This document shows, piece by piece, positions 8,550-17,348 of a stretch of DNA of 64,000 bases. The stretch's first letter is position 1. Every line of letters starts with the position of its first letter. The translations under genes and the position numbers were made by a program. The stretch spans positions 62,001 through 126,000 of the forward strand of contig CADEEV010000003.1 of the NCBI GenBank assembly GCA_902826455.1. The letters run 5' to 3'. The notes beneath the pieces were generated by a model. It saw only the letters and a program-made list of their open reading frames with translations, searched no databases and had not been told where the DNA came from. The DNA comes from an uncultured Acidobacteriota bacterium (lineage in GTDB: Bacteria > Acidobacteriota > Vicinamibacteria > Fen-336).

Positions 8550-10985
8550 ATGGACGCCCTGCTGCAGGACCTGCGCTACGCCGTCAGGATGCTGGCGCGC
8601 AGCCCAGGCTTCACGGTCGCCGCCGTGCTCTCCCTCGCCCTCGGCGTCGGCGCCAACACGGCCATCTTCAGCCTCGTCAACGCGGCGCTGTTCGCGCCGC
8701 TGCCGGTGCGCGAGCCCGAGGGCCTGGTGCGGCTCTACACGAGCGACTCGCGCAACCCCGGATACAGCGGCACGTCGCTGCCGAACTTCCGCGACTACGC
8801 GGAGCAGGCACGCGGCTCGATCCAGGGTCTCGCGGCCTACGACTGGGTGCCCCTGAGCCTGGTGAACGGGGGCGAGCCCGAGCTCGTCTTCGGCCAGATC
8901 GTCACGGCCAACTACTTCGACGTGCTGGGCGTCCGGCCCGTGCTCGGCCGCAGCTTCACCCCGGTCGAGGATCAGCGCCCCGAGCCGGTGGCGGTCCTGA
9001 GCCACGCACTCTGGAAGCGCCGCTTCGCCAGCGATCCCGGCGTCGTGGGCCGCAGCGTCGACATGAATGGCCTCTCGTTCACCGTCGTCGGCGTGGCCCC
9101 GCCGCAGTTCACGGGCCTCGACGTCGGTGTGCGGCCGGAGCTCTGGGTGCCGATGGGGCTCCACGCCCAGGTGATCCCCGACGACGCCGAGGTGTCCGAC
9201 GACCGGCGCACCCTCCAGTTCAGCGTGGTCGGGCGGCTGGCGGGCGGGGTGAGCGTCGAGCAGGCGCTGGCCACGGTGAAGACGGTGGGCGAACGCCTGG
9301 CGGTCGCGTATCCGGCCGAGAACAAGGATCGCGGTGGCGTGCTGTCGCCCCTGGCGACGGCAACCCTCGACCCGGAGGCTCGGTCCACCGCGCGGCTGGC
9401 CGCCGCGGCCTTGATGACGATCGTGGGGCTCGTCCTGGTGATCGCCTGCGCCAACGTCGCGAACCTGCTGCTCGGTCGCGCGAGCGCGCGACGCCGAGAG
9501 GTGAGCGTGCGGCTGTCCCTGGGCGCGTCACGCGGGCGGCTGGTGCGGCAGCTCCTCACGGAAAGCGCCCTGCTCTCCGTGAGCGCCGCCGCCCTCGGGC
9601 TCGTCGTCGCGAGCTGGGCCCATTCGCTGCTGCTGCGGCTGCGTCCCGAGTCGCCGATCGCCATCGACCTCGGCCGCGGCCTCGACCTGCGCGTGCTGGG
9701 CTTCGCGCTGCTCCTGGCCGTCCTCGCCGGGCTGCTGTTCGGCCTCGCTCCCGCCCTGCAGTCGACCCACGGCGACCTCGCTTCGGACCTGAAGGCGCGC
9801 GGCGCCGAGAGCGGGGGCCGGGGCGCGGGACGCATGCGCAACGGCCTGGTCGTCGCCCAGGTGGCGCTCTCCCTCGTGGCGCTCGCGGGCGCCAGCCTGT
9901 TCGCGCGCAGCCTGCAGAACGCCCGCCGCATCGAGCCCGGCTTCGACGTCGGTCGCCTCGCCGTGCTGAGCTTCAATCTCGGCGCCCAGGGCTACACGCC
10001 GGCGCGCGGCGCCAGCTTCTACCGCGAGCTGATCGAGCGCGCCTCGCGCCTGCCCGGCGTCGAGTCGGCCGCCCTCGCGACCCACGAGGCGCTGTTCGGC
10101 GGCGGGTTCGGGCGCACGGTCTTCCCCGAAGGCGTGACGGGCGACAGCGTCGGCACCTTCGTCCTCGTGAACACCGTGAGCCCGCACTACCTCGCGACGG
10201 CCGGCACGCCGCTCCTGCGCGGGCGCGACATCGAGGCGATCGACCGGGAAGGCGGCGCCCGCGTGGCGGTGGTCAACGAGGCCATGGCGAAGCGCTACTG
10301 GCCGGGCGCGGACCCGATCGGCCGACGCTTCCACTTCTTCGGCACGGAGCCCTACGAGGTCGTCGGCGTCGCGAAGGACAGCAAGCTGTGGACCCTCGAC
10401 GAAGAGCCACGAGCCTGCGCCTACGTGGCCCTGGCCCAGAACTACAGCCCTGCGGCGACGCTCTACGTCCGCAGCGAGCGCCCCTCGGCCCAGCTCGCCG
10501 CGCTGCGAGCCGAGATCCAGCGCCTCGACGAGCGGCTTCCGGTCTTCGGCGTGGGCTCGTTCCGCGAGCGCGTCGAGGCCTCGCTCTGGGCGCCGCGCAT
10601 GGCCGCCGGGCTGCTCGGGGCGTTCTCGGGCCTGGCCCTGACGATCGCCAGCATCGGCCTGTACGGCGTCATGGCGTTCAGCGTCTCGCGCCGCACCCGG
10701 GAGATCGGGCTCCGGATGGCCCTCGGGGCGGCTCCGCGCGACGTGATGCGCCTCGTGCTCGGCAGCGGCCTGAGCCTCGCCCTCGCCGGCATCGCCCTGG
10801 GATCGCTGGCGGCCCTCGGCCTGTCGCGGGCGATCTCCGGCCTGCTCTACGGCGTGCCCTCGGTCGATGCCGTCACCTTCGGCGTCGTGCCGCTGGTCCT
10901 GGTGGCCGCCGCCAGCGTCGCGTGCTACGTGCCCGCGCGTCGCGCGATGAAGGTGGATCCCGTCGTGGCCCTGAGGGCCGAGTGA
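8550..10985 (+). CDS. ADOP-type ABC transporter permease 3 (MacB/FtsX)
   Basis: This 811-residue permease begins MDALLQDLRYAVRMLARSPG, has VLVIACANVANLLLGRASARRRE in the first FtsX module and ends PARRAMKVDPVVALRAE. The two periplasmic MacB-core domains and about eight helices are intact. It lies 16 bases after the small Fis-type gene. Its TGA overlaps the GTG start of permease 4 (GTGA), which suggests coupled translation of permeases 3 and 4. Confidence 0.92.
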   Translation: MDALLQDLRYAVRMLARSPGFTVAAVLSLALGVGANTAIFSLVNAALFAPLPVREPEGLVRLYTSDSRNPGYSGTSLPNFRDYAEQARGSIQGLAAYDWVPLSLVNGGEPELVFGQIVTANYFDVLGVRPVLGRSFTPVEDQRPEPVAVLSHALWKRRFASDPGVVGRSVDMNGLSFTVVGVAPPQFTGLDVGVRPELWVPMGLHAQVIPDDAEVSDDRRTLQFSVVGRLAGGVSVEQALATVKTVGERLAVAYPAENKDRGGVLSPLATATLDPEARSTARLAAAALMTIVGLVLVIACANVANLLLGRASARRREVSVRLSLGASRGRLVRQLLTESALLSVSAAALGLVVASWAHSLLLRLRPESPIAIDLGRGLDLRVLGFALLLAVLAGLLFGLAPALQSTHGDLASDLKARGAESGGRGAGRMRNGLVVAQVALSLVALAGASLFARSLQNARRIEPGFDVGRLAVLSFNLGAQGYTPARGASFYRELIERASRLPGVESAALATHEALFGGGFGRTVFPEGVTGDSVGTFVLVNTVSPHYLATAGTPLLRGRDIEAIDREGGARVAVVNEAMAKRYWPGADPIGRRFHFFGTEPYEVVGVAKDSKLWTLDEEPRACAYVALAQNYSPAATLYVRSERPSAQLAALRAEIQRLDERLPVFGVGSFRERVEASLWAPRMAAGLLGAFSGLALTIASIGLYGVMAFSVSRRTREIGLRMALGAAPRDVMRLVLGSGLSLALAGIALGSLAALGLSRAISGLLYGVPSVDAVTFGVVPLVLVAAASVACYVPARRAMKVDPVVALRAE

Positions 10986-13399
10986 TCGACGCGCTGCTGC
11001 AGGACCTCCGCTACAGCCTCCGGCAGATCGCGCGGGCCCCCGCGTTCGCGGGCGCGATCGTCGTGACGCTGGCCCTCGGGATCGGGGTCAACACCGCGAT
11101 CTTCAGCGTCGTCAACGGCGTGCTGCTGCGGCCGCTGCCGCTGCCCGAGCCGGACCGGCTCGCCTTCATCACCCGCGAGGGCGACGTGTCGATCCCCGAC
11201 GGCGTCGACTGGCGCGCCGCGAGCCCGAGCTTCGAGTCGATCGCGCTCATGTTGCGGGCCTGGGACTTCAGCGTCTCGGGGGACGGGGACCCGCTGCGGC
11301 TGCAGGGCGTCGTGACCGAGCCCGAGTACTTCGCGACGCTCCAGGTGGCGCCCCTCGCCGGCCGCGTCTTCACGGCCGCCGACAACCGCGTGGGCGGGCC
11401 CTGGGTCGCTCTCATCAGCGAGGGCCTGTGGAAGAGCCGCTTCGGCGGCGCTCCGGACATCGTCGGCCGCACCATCACGCTCTCCGACAATCCCACGACC
11501 GTGATCGGCGTGATGCCGGCCGGTTTCGACGTGTTCCGCGACGGCGTCGACCTGTGGATGCCGGTGGCGCTCGCGACGCCCTGGGCGATGTCCGAGCGCG
11601 GCACGAACAACTTCGACGCGATCGGCCGGCTCAAGCCGGGCGCGACGCTCGCGACCGCCAGCGCCGAGCTGCGCACGATCTGCGAACGCCTCGAGAAGGA
11701 GTTCCCGAAGACCAACCAGGACAAGATCGTGGAGCCCTTGCCCATGCTCGAGTTCATGGTGGGACGGGTGCGGCGCGCGCTGTTCGTGCTGCTGGGCGCG
11801 GTGGGCCTGGTGCTCGTGATCTCGAGTCTCAACGTGGCCGGGCTGCTCCTGGCGCGCTCCGCGTCGCGCCAGGACGAGTTCGCGCTGCGCCTCGCGGTGG
11901 GCGCCGGTCGCGGCCGCATCCTGCGCCAGGTCCTGACCGAGGGCCTGTGCCTGTCCTTGCTCGGCGGGGTGCTGGCCGCGGGGGTCGCGACGTGGGGCGA
12001 GAGCGCGCTCGTGGCGCTCGCCCCGGAATCGCTGCCGCGCACCTGGGAGGTGTCGATCGACGGCCGCGTGCTCGCCTTTGCCCTCGGGCTGAGCCTCGTC
12101 ACCGGCCTGCTGTTCAGCCTCGCCCCGGCGTTACAGGTGCTGCGCGCGCAGCCGGCGCCCTTCCTCTCGGGGTCCGGGAAGGGCAGCGGCGGCGGCTCGA
12201 CGCACCATCGCTTCCTCGGGGGCCTGGCGGCGGTGGAGATCGCCCTCGCCTTCGTGCTCGTCATCGGCTCGGGCCTGCTGGGCCGCACGTTCCTGAAGCT
12301 GCAGAGCGTGCCGCTGGGCTTCGAGCCGCGCAACGTCATCCTGGGAAACGTCGTGCTGCCCGAGTCCCGCTACGGCACGCGCGGCCTGCAGACCCCGTTC
12401 TTCCGCGAGGCCGTGGACCGCCTGGCGCAGGCGCCGGGCATCGAGAGCGCCGCCTACGTGCTCACGCCCCCGCTCTACCCGCGCGGCGGCGTCGGCGGCG
12501 CGATCCTGGTGGAGGGCGAGGCCGAGCCCGTCGACGGCCGCTCGCGCGGCGCCCGACTGCGCGCCGTCATGGGCGACTACTTCCGCACGCTGGGCGTGCC
12601 GATCCTCGCGGGCCGCGCGTTCTCGGCCGCGGACGACCATGGCCCGCCGGTCGCGATCGTGAACCAGGCGTTCGCGGCGGGCTTCTTCCCCGGCCGCGAT
12701 CCGCTCGGCCAGCGCATCGCCTGGCGCGATCACAACGACGGCACGCCGGTGTTCATGACGATCGTCGGCGTCGCCTCGGACATGAAGGGCGTCTCGATCG
12801 ACGGCGACGACCAGCGGGCCGTGTACATGCCCTACGCCCAGCGCCTCGTGGACTGGCAGCGCTGGGGCACGCTCGTGGCCCGCACGAAGTCCGACCCGCG
12901 CGGCTTCGCCCGCGTCCTCGAGCAGGCCGTGTGGTCGGTGGATCCCACGATCCCGCTCTCCGAGGTCGGCGCGATGGAGGACAAGGTCGGGGCGGCTCTG
13001 GGCGAGCAGCGCTTCAGCGCCCTGGCACTGTCGGCCTTCGGCCTCGTCGCGCTGCTCACGGCGCTCCAGGGCATCTACGCGGTGCTCGCCTACGCGGTCG
13101 TCCAGCGCCGGCGCGAGCTCGGGGTGCGCCTCGCACTGGGCGCCACGCAGTCGGACCTGCTGCGTCTCGTGCTGCGCCGCGGGGTCACGCTCACGGCCGC
13201 GGGCCTCGCGCTCGGCCTCGCCGCGGCCCTCGCCGGGAGCCGCGTGCTGACCGGCCTGCTGTTCGAGATCGATCCCCTCGACCCCGTCACCTACGTGGTC
13301 GTGTTCGTCGGCCTGGGCCTCACGGCCCTCGCCGCCAGCCTGATCCCCGCGCGGCGGGCCGCCCGCGTCGACCCGATCCGCGCCCTGCGCTACGACTAG
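10982..13399 (+). CDS. ADOP-type ABC transporter permease 4 (MacB/FtsX), divergent
   Basis: This 805-residue permease starts at the GTG overlapping the previous stop, giving MIDALLQDLRYSLRQIARAP in register with its paralogues. The longer frame open upstream is inside permease 3 and not credible. In the first FtsX module the usual IACANVANLLL is replaced by ISSLNVAGLLL, and the N-terminal periplasmic domain is shorter. It is therefore the most divergent of the five and may have a distinct partner or substrate. The C-terminus PARRAARVDPIRALRYD is conserved. Confidence 0.9.
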   Translation: MIDALLQDLRYSLRQIARAPAFAGAIVVTLALGIGVNTAIFSVVNGVLLRPLPLPEPDRLAFITREGDVSIPDGVDWRAASPSFESIALMLRAWDFSVSGDGDPLRLQGVVTEPEYFATLQVAPLAGRVFTAADNRVGGPWVALISEGLWKSRFGGAPDIVGRTITLSDNPTTVIGVMPAGFDVFRDGVDLWMPVALATPWAMSERGTNNFDAIGRLKPGATLATASAELRTICERLEKEFPKTNQDKIVEPLPMLEFMVGRVRRALFVLLGAVGLVLVISSLNVAGLLLARSASRQDEFALRLAVGAGRGRILRQVLTEGLCLSLLGGVLAAGVATWGESALVALAPESLPRTWEVSIDGRVLAFALGLSLVTGLLFSLAPALQVLRAQPAPFLSGSGKGSGGGSTHHRFLGGLAAVEIALAFVLVIGSGLLGRTFLKLQSVPLGFEPRNVILGNVVLPESRYGTRGLQTPFFREAVDRLAQAPGIESAAYVLTPPLYPRGGVGGAILVEGEAEPVDGRSRGARLRAVMGDYFRTLGVPILAGRAFSAADDHGPPVAIVNQAFAAGFFPGRDPLGQRIAWRDHNDGTPVFMTIVGVASDMKGVSIDGDDQRAVYMPYAQRLVDWQRWGTLVARTKSDPRGFARVLEQAVWSVDPTIPLSEVGAMEDKVGAALGEQRFSALALSAFGLVALLTALQGIYAVLAYAVVQRRRELGVRLALGATQSDLLRLVLRRGVTLTAAGLALGLAAALAGSRVLTGLLFEIDPLDPVTYVVVFVGLGLTALAASLIPARRAARVDPIRALRYD

Positions 13400-13406
13400 A
13401 GGCTCC

Positions 13407-15839
13407 ATGTTCAGCTCCGACTTCCGGCAGGACGTGCGGTTCGCGTTGCGCCAGCTCGCCAAGAGCCGCGCGTTCACCCTGGTCGCCGTCACGACCCTCG
13501 CCCTCGGGATCGGGGCGTCGGCCGCGATCTTCTCGGTCGTCGACGCCGTCCTGATCCACCCGCTTCCCTACGCGAGCCCGGACCAGCTCGTGCTGCTCTG
13601 GCAGCACGACCTGCGCACGGGCGCCCCGCTCGTCGAGGTCTCGTACGACGAGTTCAAGGAGTGGCGCCAGCAGGCGAAGGGCTTCGACGGCCTCGCGGCC
13701 CTGACGTCGACGAACTTCCGCGTGAACCTCACCGGGCGCGGAGAGCCGCAGCAGGTCGAGGGCGCCCTCGTGTCGGCCCAGTTCTTCTCGCTTCTGGGCG
13801 TGACGCCGCTGGCCGGCCGGAACTTCCTCGCGGAGGACGACAAGGCCGGTGCCGCGCCGGTGGCCCTGATGAGCCACGGCTTCTGGAAGCGCCAGTTCGG
13901 TTCGGACGCGAGCCTCGTGGGATCCGCCCTGACCCTCGACGGCACCGCCTGCACGATCGTCGGGATCCTGCCGCCCGACGTGGCGCTCCCGAAGGGCGCC
14001 GACCTGTGGTTCACGGCCGGCTCGGGCCTCGACACGCCCGACGCCTCGAAGTACCGCATCCTCAAGGTCCTCGGCCGCATGGATTCCGCCACGACGCTGC
14101 CGACCGCGCAGGCCGGGATGGACGTGCTCGCGAAGCGCATGGAGAGCATCAACCCCAAGGCCAACGCCGGCCTCGGCATCCGGATCGCGAAGCTCACCGA
14201 CGAGATCTACGGCGACACGCGGCCGGCCCTGTTGCTGCTACTCGCGGCCGTGGGCTTCGTCGTGCTGATCGCCTGCGCCAACGTCGCGAACCTGCTCCTG
14301 GCGCGGGGCGCCTCCCGCGAGAGCGAGCTCGCCCTGCGCGGCGCTCTCGGCGCCGGGCGCGGACGCATCGTCCGGCAGCTCCTCACCGAGAGCGTCCTGC
14401 TCGCGTCGATCGGCGGCGTCCTGGGCGTCGGCCTGGCAACGATCGCGCTCCGCACCCTCGCGGCGCAGGTGCCCGAGGGCGTGCCGCGCCTCGAGCACGT
14501 GGCGATCGACGCGCGCGTGCTCGGCTTCGCGCTGCTGCTGGCCCTCGTGACTTCCGTCCTGTTCGGCCTCGCCCCGGCGCTGCGGGCCTCCCAGACCGAC
14601 CCGGCCGACACGCTCCGCGAGGGCACGCTGCGCGCCTCCGACAACCGCCGCGGCCGCACGCTGCGCAGCCTGCTGGTCGTGAGCGAGATCGCCATGAGCC
14701 TGATGCTCCTGGCCGGCGCGGGCCTGATGGCGCGCAGCCTCAACCACCTGGTGGAGCTCGACCCCGGGTTCGATCCGAAGAACGTCCTCACCGCGCGCAT
14801 CAGCCTGGCGGACGCCAAGTACCCGGACCAGAAGGCGCGGACCGCGTTCTTCACGGCGCTCCTCGAGCGCATGAACGCCCTGCCCGGCGTCGAGTCGGCG
14901 GACATCGTGCTGCTGCGGCCGCTCGTGGACCCGATCGGCTGGGACTACGACTTCACGATCGAAGGCCAGACCGCCTCGGAGCAGGAGAAGAACCCGCCGA
15001 GCAACTACGAAGCGGTCAGCGCCGGCTACTTCAAGACGATGCGCATCCCGCTGCTCAAGGGCCGCACCTTCGAGTCCACGGACGGCGAGAACGGCCAGCA
15101 GGTCGTCGTGGTGACGAAGGCGCTCGCCGAGCGCTTCTGGCCCGGCCGCGATCCGCTGGGCCAGCGCATGAAGTTCGGCGGGGCCGACAACGAGAAGGCC
15201 CCGTGGCACACGGTCATCGGCGTCGTGGGCGACGCACGCTACCGCGGCTGGACGAACCCCTGGCTCGACGCCTACGTCCCCTACCAGCAGTGGAGCTTCG
15301 GCCGCATGGACCTCGTGCTGCGCACGAGCGTCGATCCCCTGAGCGTGGTGCCAGCGCTACGGCAAGCGGTGCTCGCCGGAGACTCCGAGCTGCCTCTCGC
15401 CGACGTCACCACGATGGAACGCGCGGTGTCGGCGGCGGTCGCCGGACCGCGCTTCACGGCGCTCCTGCTCAGCATCTTCGCGGGCCTCGCCGTGGTCATG
15501 GCCGTAGTCGGAATCTACGGCGTCATGGCGAGCTCGATGGCGCGCCGCACCCGCGAGATCGGCGTGCGCATGGCGATGGGCGCCCGGCCCAAGGATGTGC
15601 TCGCGATGGTGCTGCGCCAGGTGGCGAGCCTGACCGCTGCCGGCGTTGTCGTTGGATTGGTGCTAGCGCTCGCGTCGAATCGTGCCGTCGCGAGCCTGCT
15701 CTATGGCGTGAGCTCGACCGACCCGGTCACGTTCGCGGCGACTGCCGCCGGCCTCGCGGCCGTCGCAATCGGCGCGGGGTTGTTCGCAGCACGGCGCGCG
15801 ACGCGGATCGACCCGATGGTGGCGCTCCGAGATCAGTAG
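13407..15839 (+). CDS. ADOP-type ABC transporter permease 5 (MacB/FtsX)
   Basis: This 810-residue permease is the last of the operon, seven bases after permease 4. It begins MFSSDFRQDVRFALRQLAKS, contains VLIACANVANLLLARGASRESE and ends AARRATRIDPMVALRDQ. Domain order is as in its paralogues: helix, MacB core, FtsX triplet, helix, MacB core, FtsX triplet. The operon ends here. The converging DUF2442 gene stops only three bases away, and no hairpin plus T-run is visible between them. Confidence 0.92.
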   Translation: MFSSDFRQDVRFALRQLAKSRAFTLVAVTTLALGIGASAAIFSVVDAVLIHPLPYASPDQLVLLWQHDLRTGAPLVEVSYDEFKEWRQQAKGFDGLAALTSTNFRVNLTGRGEPQQVEGALVSAQFFSLLGVTPLAGRNFLAEDDKAGAAPVALMSHGFWKRQFGSDASLVGSALTLDGTACTIVGILPPDVALPKGADLWFTAGSGLDTPDASKYRILKVLGRMDSATTLPTAQAGMDVLAKRMESINPKANAGLGIRIAKLTDEIYGDTRPALLLLLAAVGFVVLIACANVANLLLARGASRESELALRGALGAGRGRIVRQLLTESVLLASIGGVLGVGLATIALRTLAAQVPEGVPRLEHVAIDARVLGFALLLALVTSVLFGLAPALRASQTDPADTLREGTLRASDNRRGRTLRSLLVVSEIAMSLMLLAGAGLMARSLNHLVELDPGFDPKNVLTARISLADAKYPDQKARTAFFTALLERMNALPGVESADIVLLRPLVDPIGWDYDFTIEGQTASEQEKNPPSNYEAVSAGYFKTMRIPLLKGRTFESTDGENGQQVVVVTKALAERFWPGRDPLGQRMKFGGADNEKAPWHTVIGVVGDARYRGWTNPWLDAYVPYQQWSFGRMDLVLRTSVDPLSVVPALRQAVLAGDSELPLADVTTMERAVSAAVAGPRFTALLLSIFAGLAVVMAVVGIYGVMASSMARRTREIGVRMAMGARPKDVLAMVLRQVASLTAAGVVVGLVLALASNRAVASLLYGVSSTDPVTFAATAAGLAAVAIGAGLFAARRATRIDPMVALRDQ

Positions 15840-15842
15840 GGA

Positions 15843-16091
15843 CTAGTCCGGCAACCCCAACAGTCCGGCCACGGAGATGTCCTCGTCGAGGGCCGGCCAG
15901 TGGATTCCCTGCCCTTGGCCGATGAGCTGCCACTCGTCCCGCTCGGGCCCCGTCGCGTCACGAAGGCGCGGAAACCATTCGAGGGGTACCGACAGCGCGC
16001 GCCCATCCTCGAGTTCGACGGTGAACGTGTCGGACGCGAACGTCACGCGACGGGCCCTGGCAGCGGGCGGGCTAACGATGGAAGTACTCAT
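15843..16091 (-). CDS. DUF2442 family protein
   Basis: This 82-residue protein has the DUF2442 pattern VTFASDTFTVELEDGRALSVPLEWFPRL and ends IHWPALDEDISVAGLLGLPD. I chose the ATG at 16091, which has GAGG five bases upstream, over an upstream start at 16124 that would overlap the partner gene further. Genes of this family often follow a DUF4160 gene, as here, with a 20-base overlap. The pairing is reminiscent of toxin-antitoxin modules, but no activity has been assigned from sequence. Confidence 0.85.
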   Translation of the reverse strand: MSTSIVSPPAARARRVTFASDTFTVELEDGRALSVPLEWFPRLRDATGPERDEWQLIGQGQGIHWPALDEDISVAGLLGLPD

Positions 16092-16308
16092 GCCACCTCG
16101 CCACGAACTCGGCTTGTCGCTCAAACGCGACCTCCCGAGCCCTTCGAAGTTCTCCCGGAGACAGTCCGTGCGAGTGAACGAGAGCTACCGGCTGAAGCCA
16201 CAACTTGGCCGCCCCATCCCCTCTGCTCACATGCACGTGCGGAGGTTCGTCGCGCTCGTTGCTGTAGAACCAGAACCGGAACCCGTCGAGCAGCAAGAGC
16301 GTCGGCAC
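16072..16308 (-). CDS. DUF4160 family protein
   Basis: This 78-residue protein matches the DUF4160 consensus closely: MPTLLLLDGFRFWFYSNE, then EPPHVHVSRGDGAAKLWLQP, the SHGLSPGELRR loop and the C-terminal ARWHEYF. It starts with GTG at 16308. Its last 20 bases overlap the start of the DUF2442 gene, so the two are made as a coupled pair. The conserved PPHVHV motif suggests a catalytic or metal site, but the function is unknown. Confidence 0.88.
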   Translation of the reverse strand: MPTLLLLDGFRFWFYSNERDEPPHVHVSRGDGAAKLWLQPVALVHSHGLSPGELRRAREVAFERQAEFVARWHEYFHR

Positions 16309-16370
16309 TCGCTCTTTCTAGCGCTCGACCGAGCCAGATCAGGTCCTGCATAGAAGGATTCTACGCCCGG

Positions 16371-16790
16371 CTATTCCCCTCCAAGCGACGCCAGGCCGAA
16401 GGCCACGACGATCACCGCGATGCAGACCGTGGGCGGCGGCGGGAAGTGAAGCGCTGAGATCGCGAACAGTAAGGCAAAGGCCGCGGCGTTCACGCGCGCC
16501 ACGGCCGTGAGCGTCGCTCCGCCGGCACGAAGCGCGACGACGCCGAGCGCCACGACCCACGCCATCATCAACGTGAAGCTGTGACTGAACCCGTCGAGGA
16601 TCTGCTCGAACGTCAGGCGCGGGCCGCCGGCGCCGAAGTCGATCGCCGTCGTCGCGACCAGCTTGAAGAGCGTGGCCTCGGTGTCGTTGGCCGCAGGCGG
16701 GTTTGGTTGCATCGAAGCGATGCCGTGCAGGGCTCCCGTGATCCCGGCGACCCACAGGCCGACCTTGAAGGCGACGCGCTGGCGCTTCAT
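16371..16790 (-). CDS. Small four-helix integral membrane protein of unknown function
   Basis: This 139-residue hydrophobic protein has four likely membrane helices: WVAGITGALHGIAS, FTLMMAWVVALGVVAL, NAAAFALLFAISA and VCIAVIVVAFGLASL. Between helices 1 and 2 lies a polar stretch with PRLTFEQILDGFSHSF. I do not recognise a characterised family. Its ATG directly follows the TAG of the 185-residue membrane protein, so it is the last gene of the sigma-factor operon. A role linked to that sigma factor is inferred from position only. Confidence 0.7.
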   Translation of the reverse strand: MKRQRVAFKVGLWVAGITGALHGIASMQPNPPAANDTEATLFKLVATTAIDFGAGGPRLTFEQILDGFSHSFTLMMAWVVALGVVALRAGGATLTAVARVNAAAFALLFAISALHFPPPPTVCIAVIVVAFGLASLGGE

Positions 16791-17348
16791 CTAGCGCGCA
16801 GAGCGCACGAACTTCGCAAGGATGAGCGCGGCGAGCAGCCAGCTCGAGAAGTCGTAGACGAAGTAGGTCAGGTGGTAGTCCCACGGCTGATGCCACCAGA
16901 TCGGCTTGCCGAGGTTCGAGAAGAACGAACCGGCGAGGCCCACGAGGAGCACGAGGGCCGCGCGGCTCCCGTAGCCGGTCGTCGCCGCGACCGTGCGCTG
17001 CAGCAGCAGCGCTCCGAGGAAGGACGCGACGAACATGTGGACGTAGCCCCACAGGAAGACGCTGCCGTCCATCGCGGCGCCCTCCTTCATGAAGAAGACC
17101 TGCGCCGTGGGCCCTGCGGACGCGCGCTTCTGCACGTCCTCGGCCGTGGCGCCGCTCGCGGGGTTCGGCAGCAGGTAGACGCCCGTCGCCGGCAGGGCCG
17201 CCGAGAGCGAGGCCGCCAGGGCCGCTTCGTCGGGCGCCGTCTTCATGGCCGTCTTGTACGGAAGGTAGTGCGGCGCGCCCCACCACAGGAAGCCCCAGAA
17301 GAACATCGCGAGCGCGCTCAGCGCGGAACCGACCAGCATCCCCTTCAT
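16791..17348 (-). CDS. Membrane protein of unknown function (185 aa)
   Basis: This 185-residue protein has an N-terminal helix (MLVGSALSALAMFFWGFLWW) and an outer loop of about 60 residues rich in Ala and Pro. Three further helices follow (LWGYVHMFVASFLGALLL, ALVLLVGLAGSFFSNLG, YDFSSWLLAALILAKF). I know no family for it. The ATG overlaps the stop of the tandem SRPBCC gene (ATGA) and its stop abuts the next membrane protein gene, so it is translationally coupled within the operon. Confidence 0.75.
   Translation of the reverse strand: MKGMLVGSALSALAMFFWGFLWWGAPHYLPYKTAMKTAPDEAALAASLSAALPATGVYLLPNPASGATAEDVQKRASAGPTAQVFFMKEGAAMDGSVFLWGYVHMFVASFLGALLLQRTVAATTGYGSRAALVLLVGLAGSFFSNLGKPIWWHQPWDYHLTYFVYDFSSWLLAALILAKFVRSAR

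Noticed and set aside
10388-10981. N-terminal extension of permease 4
   Set aside because: The extension lies inside permease 3 in another register. The GTG at 10982 matches the N-termini of the paralogues.
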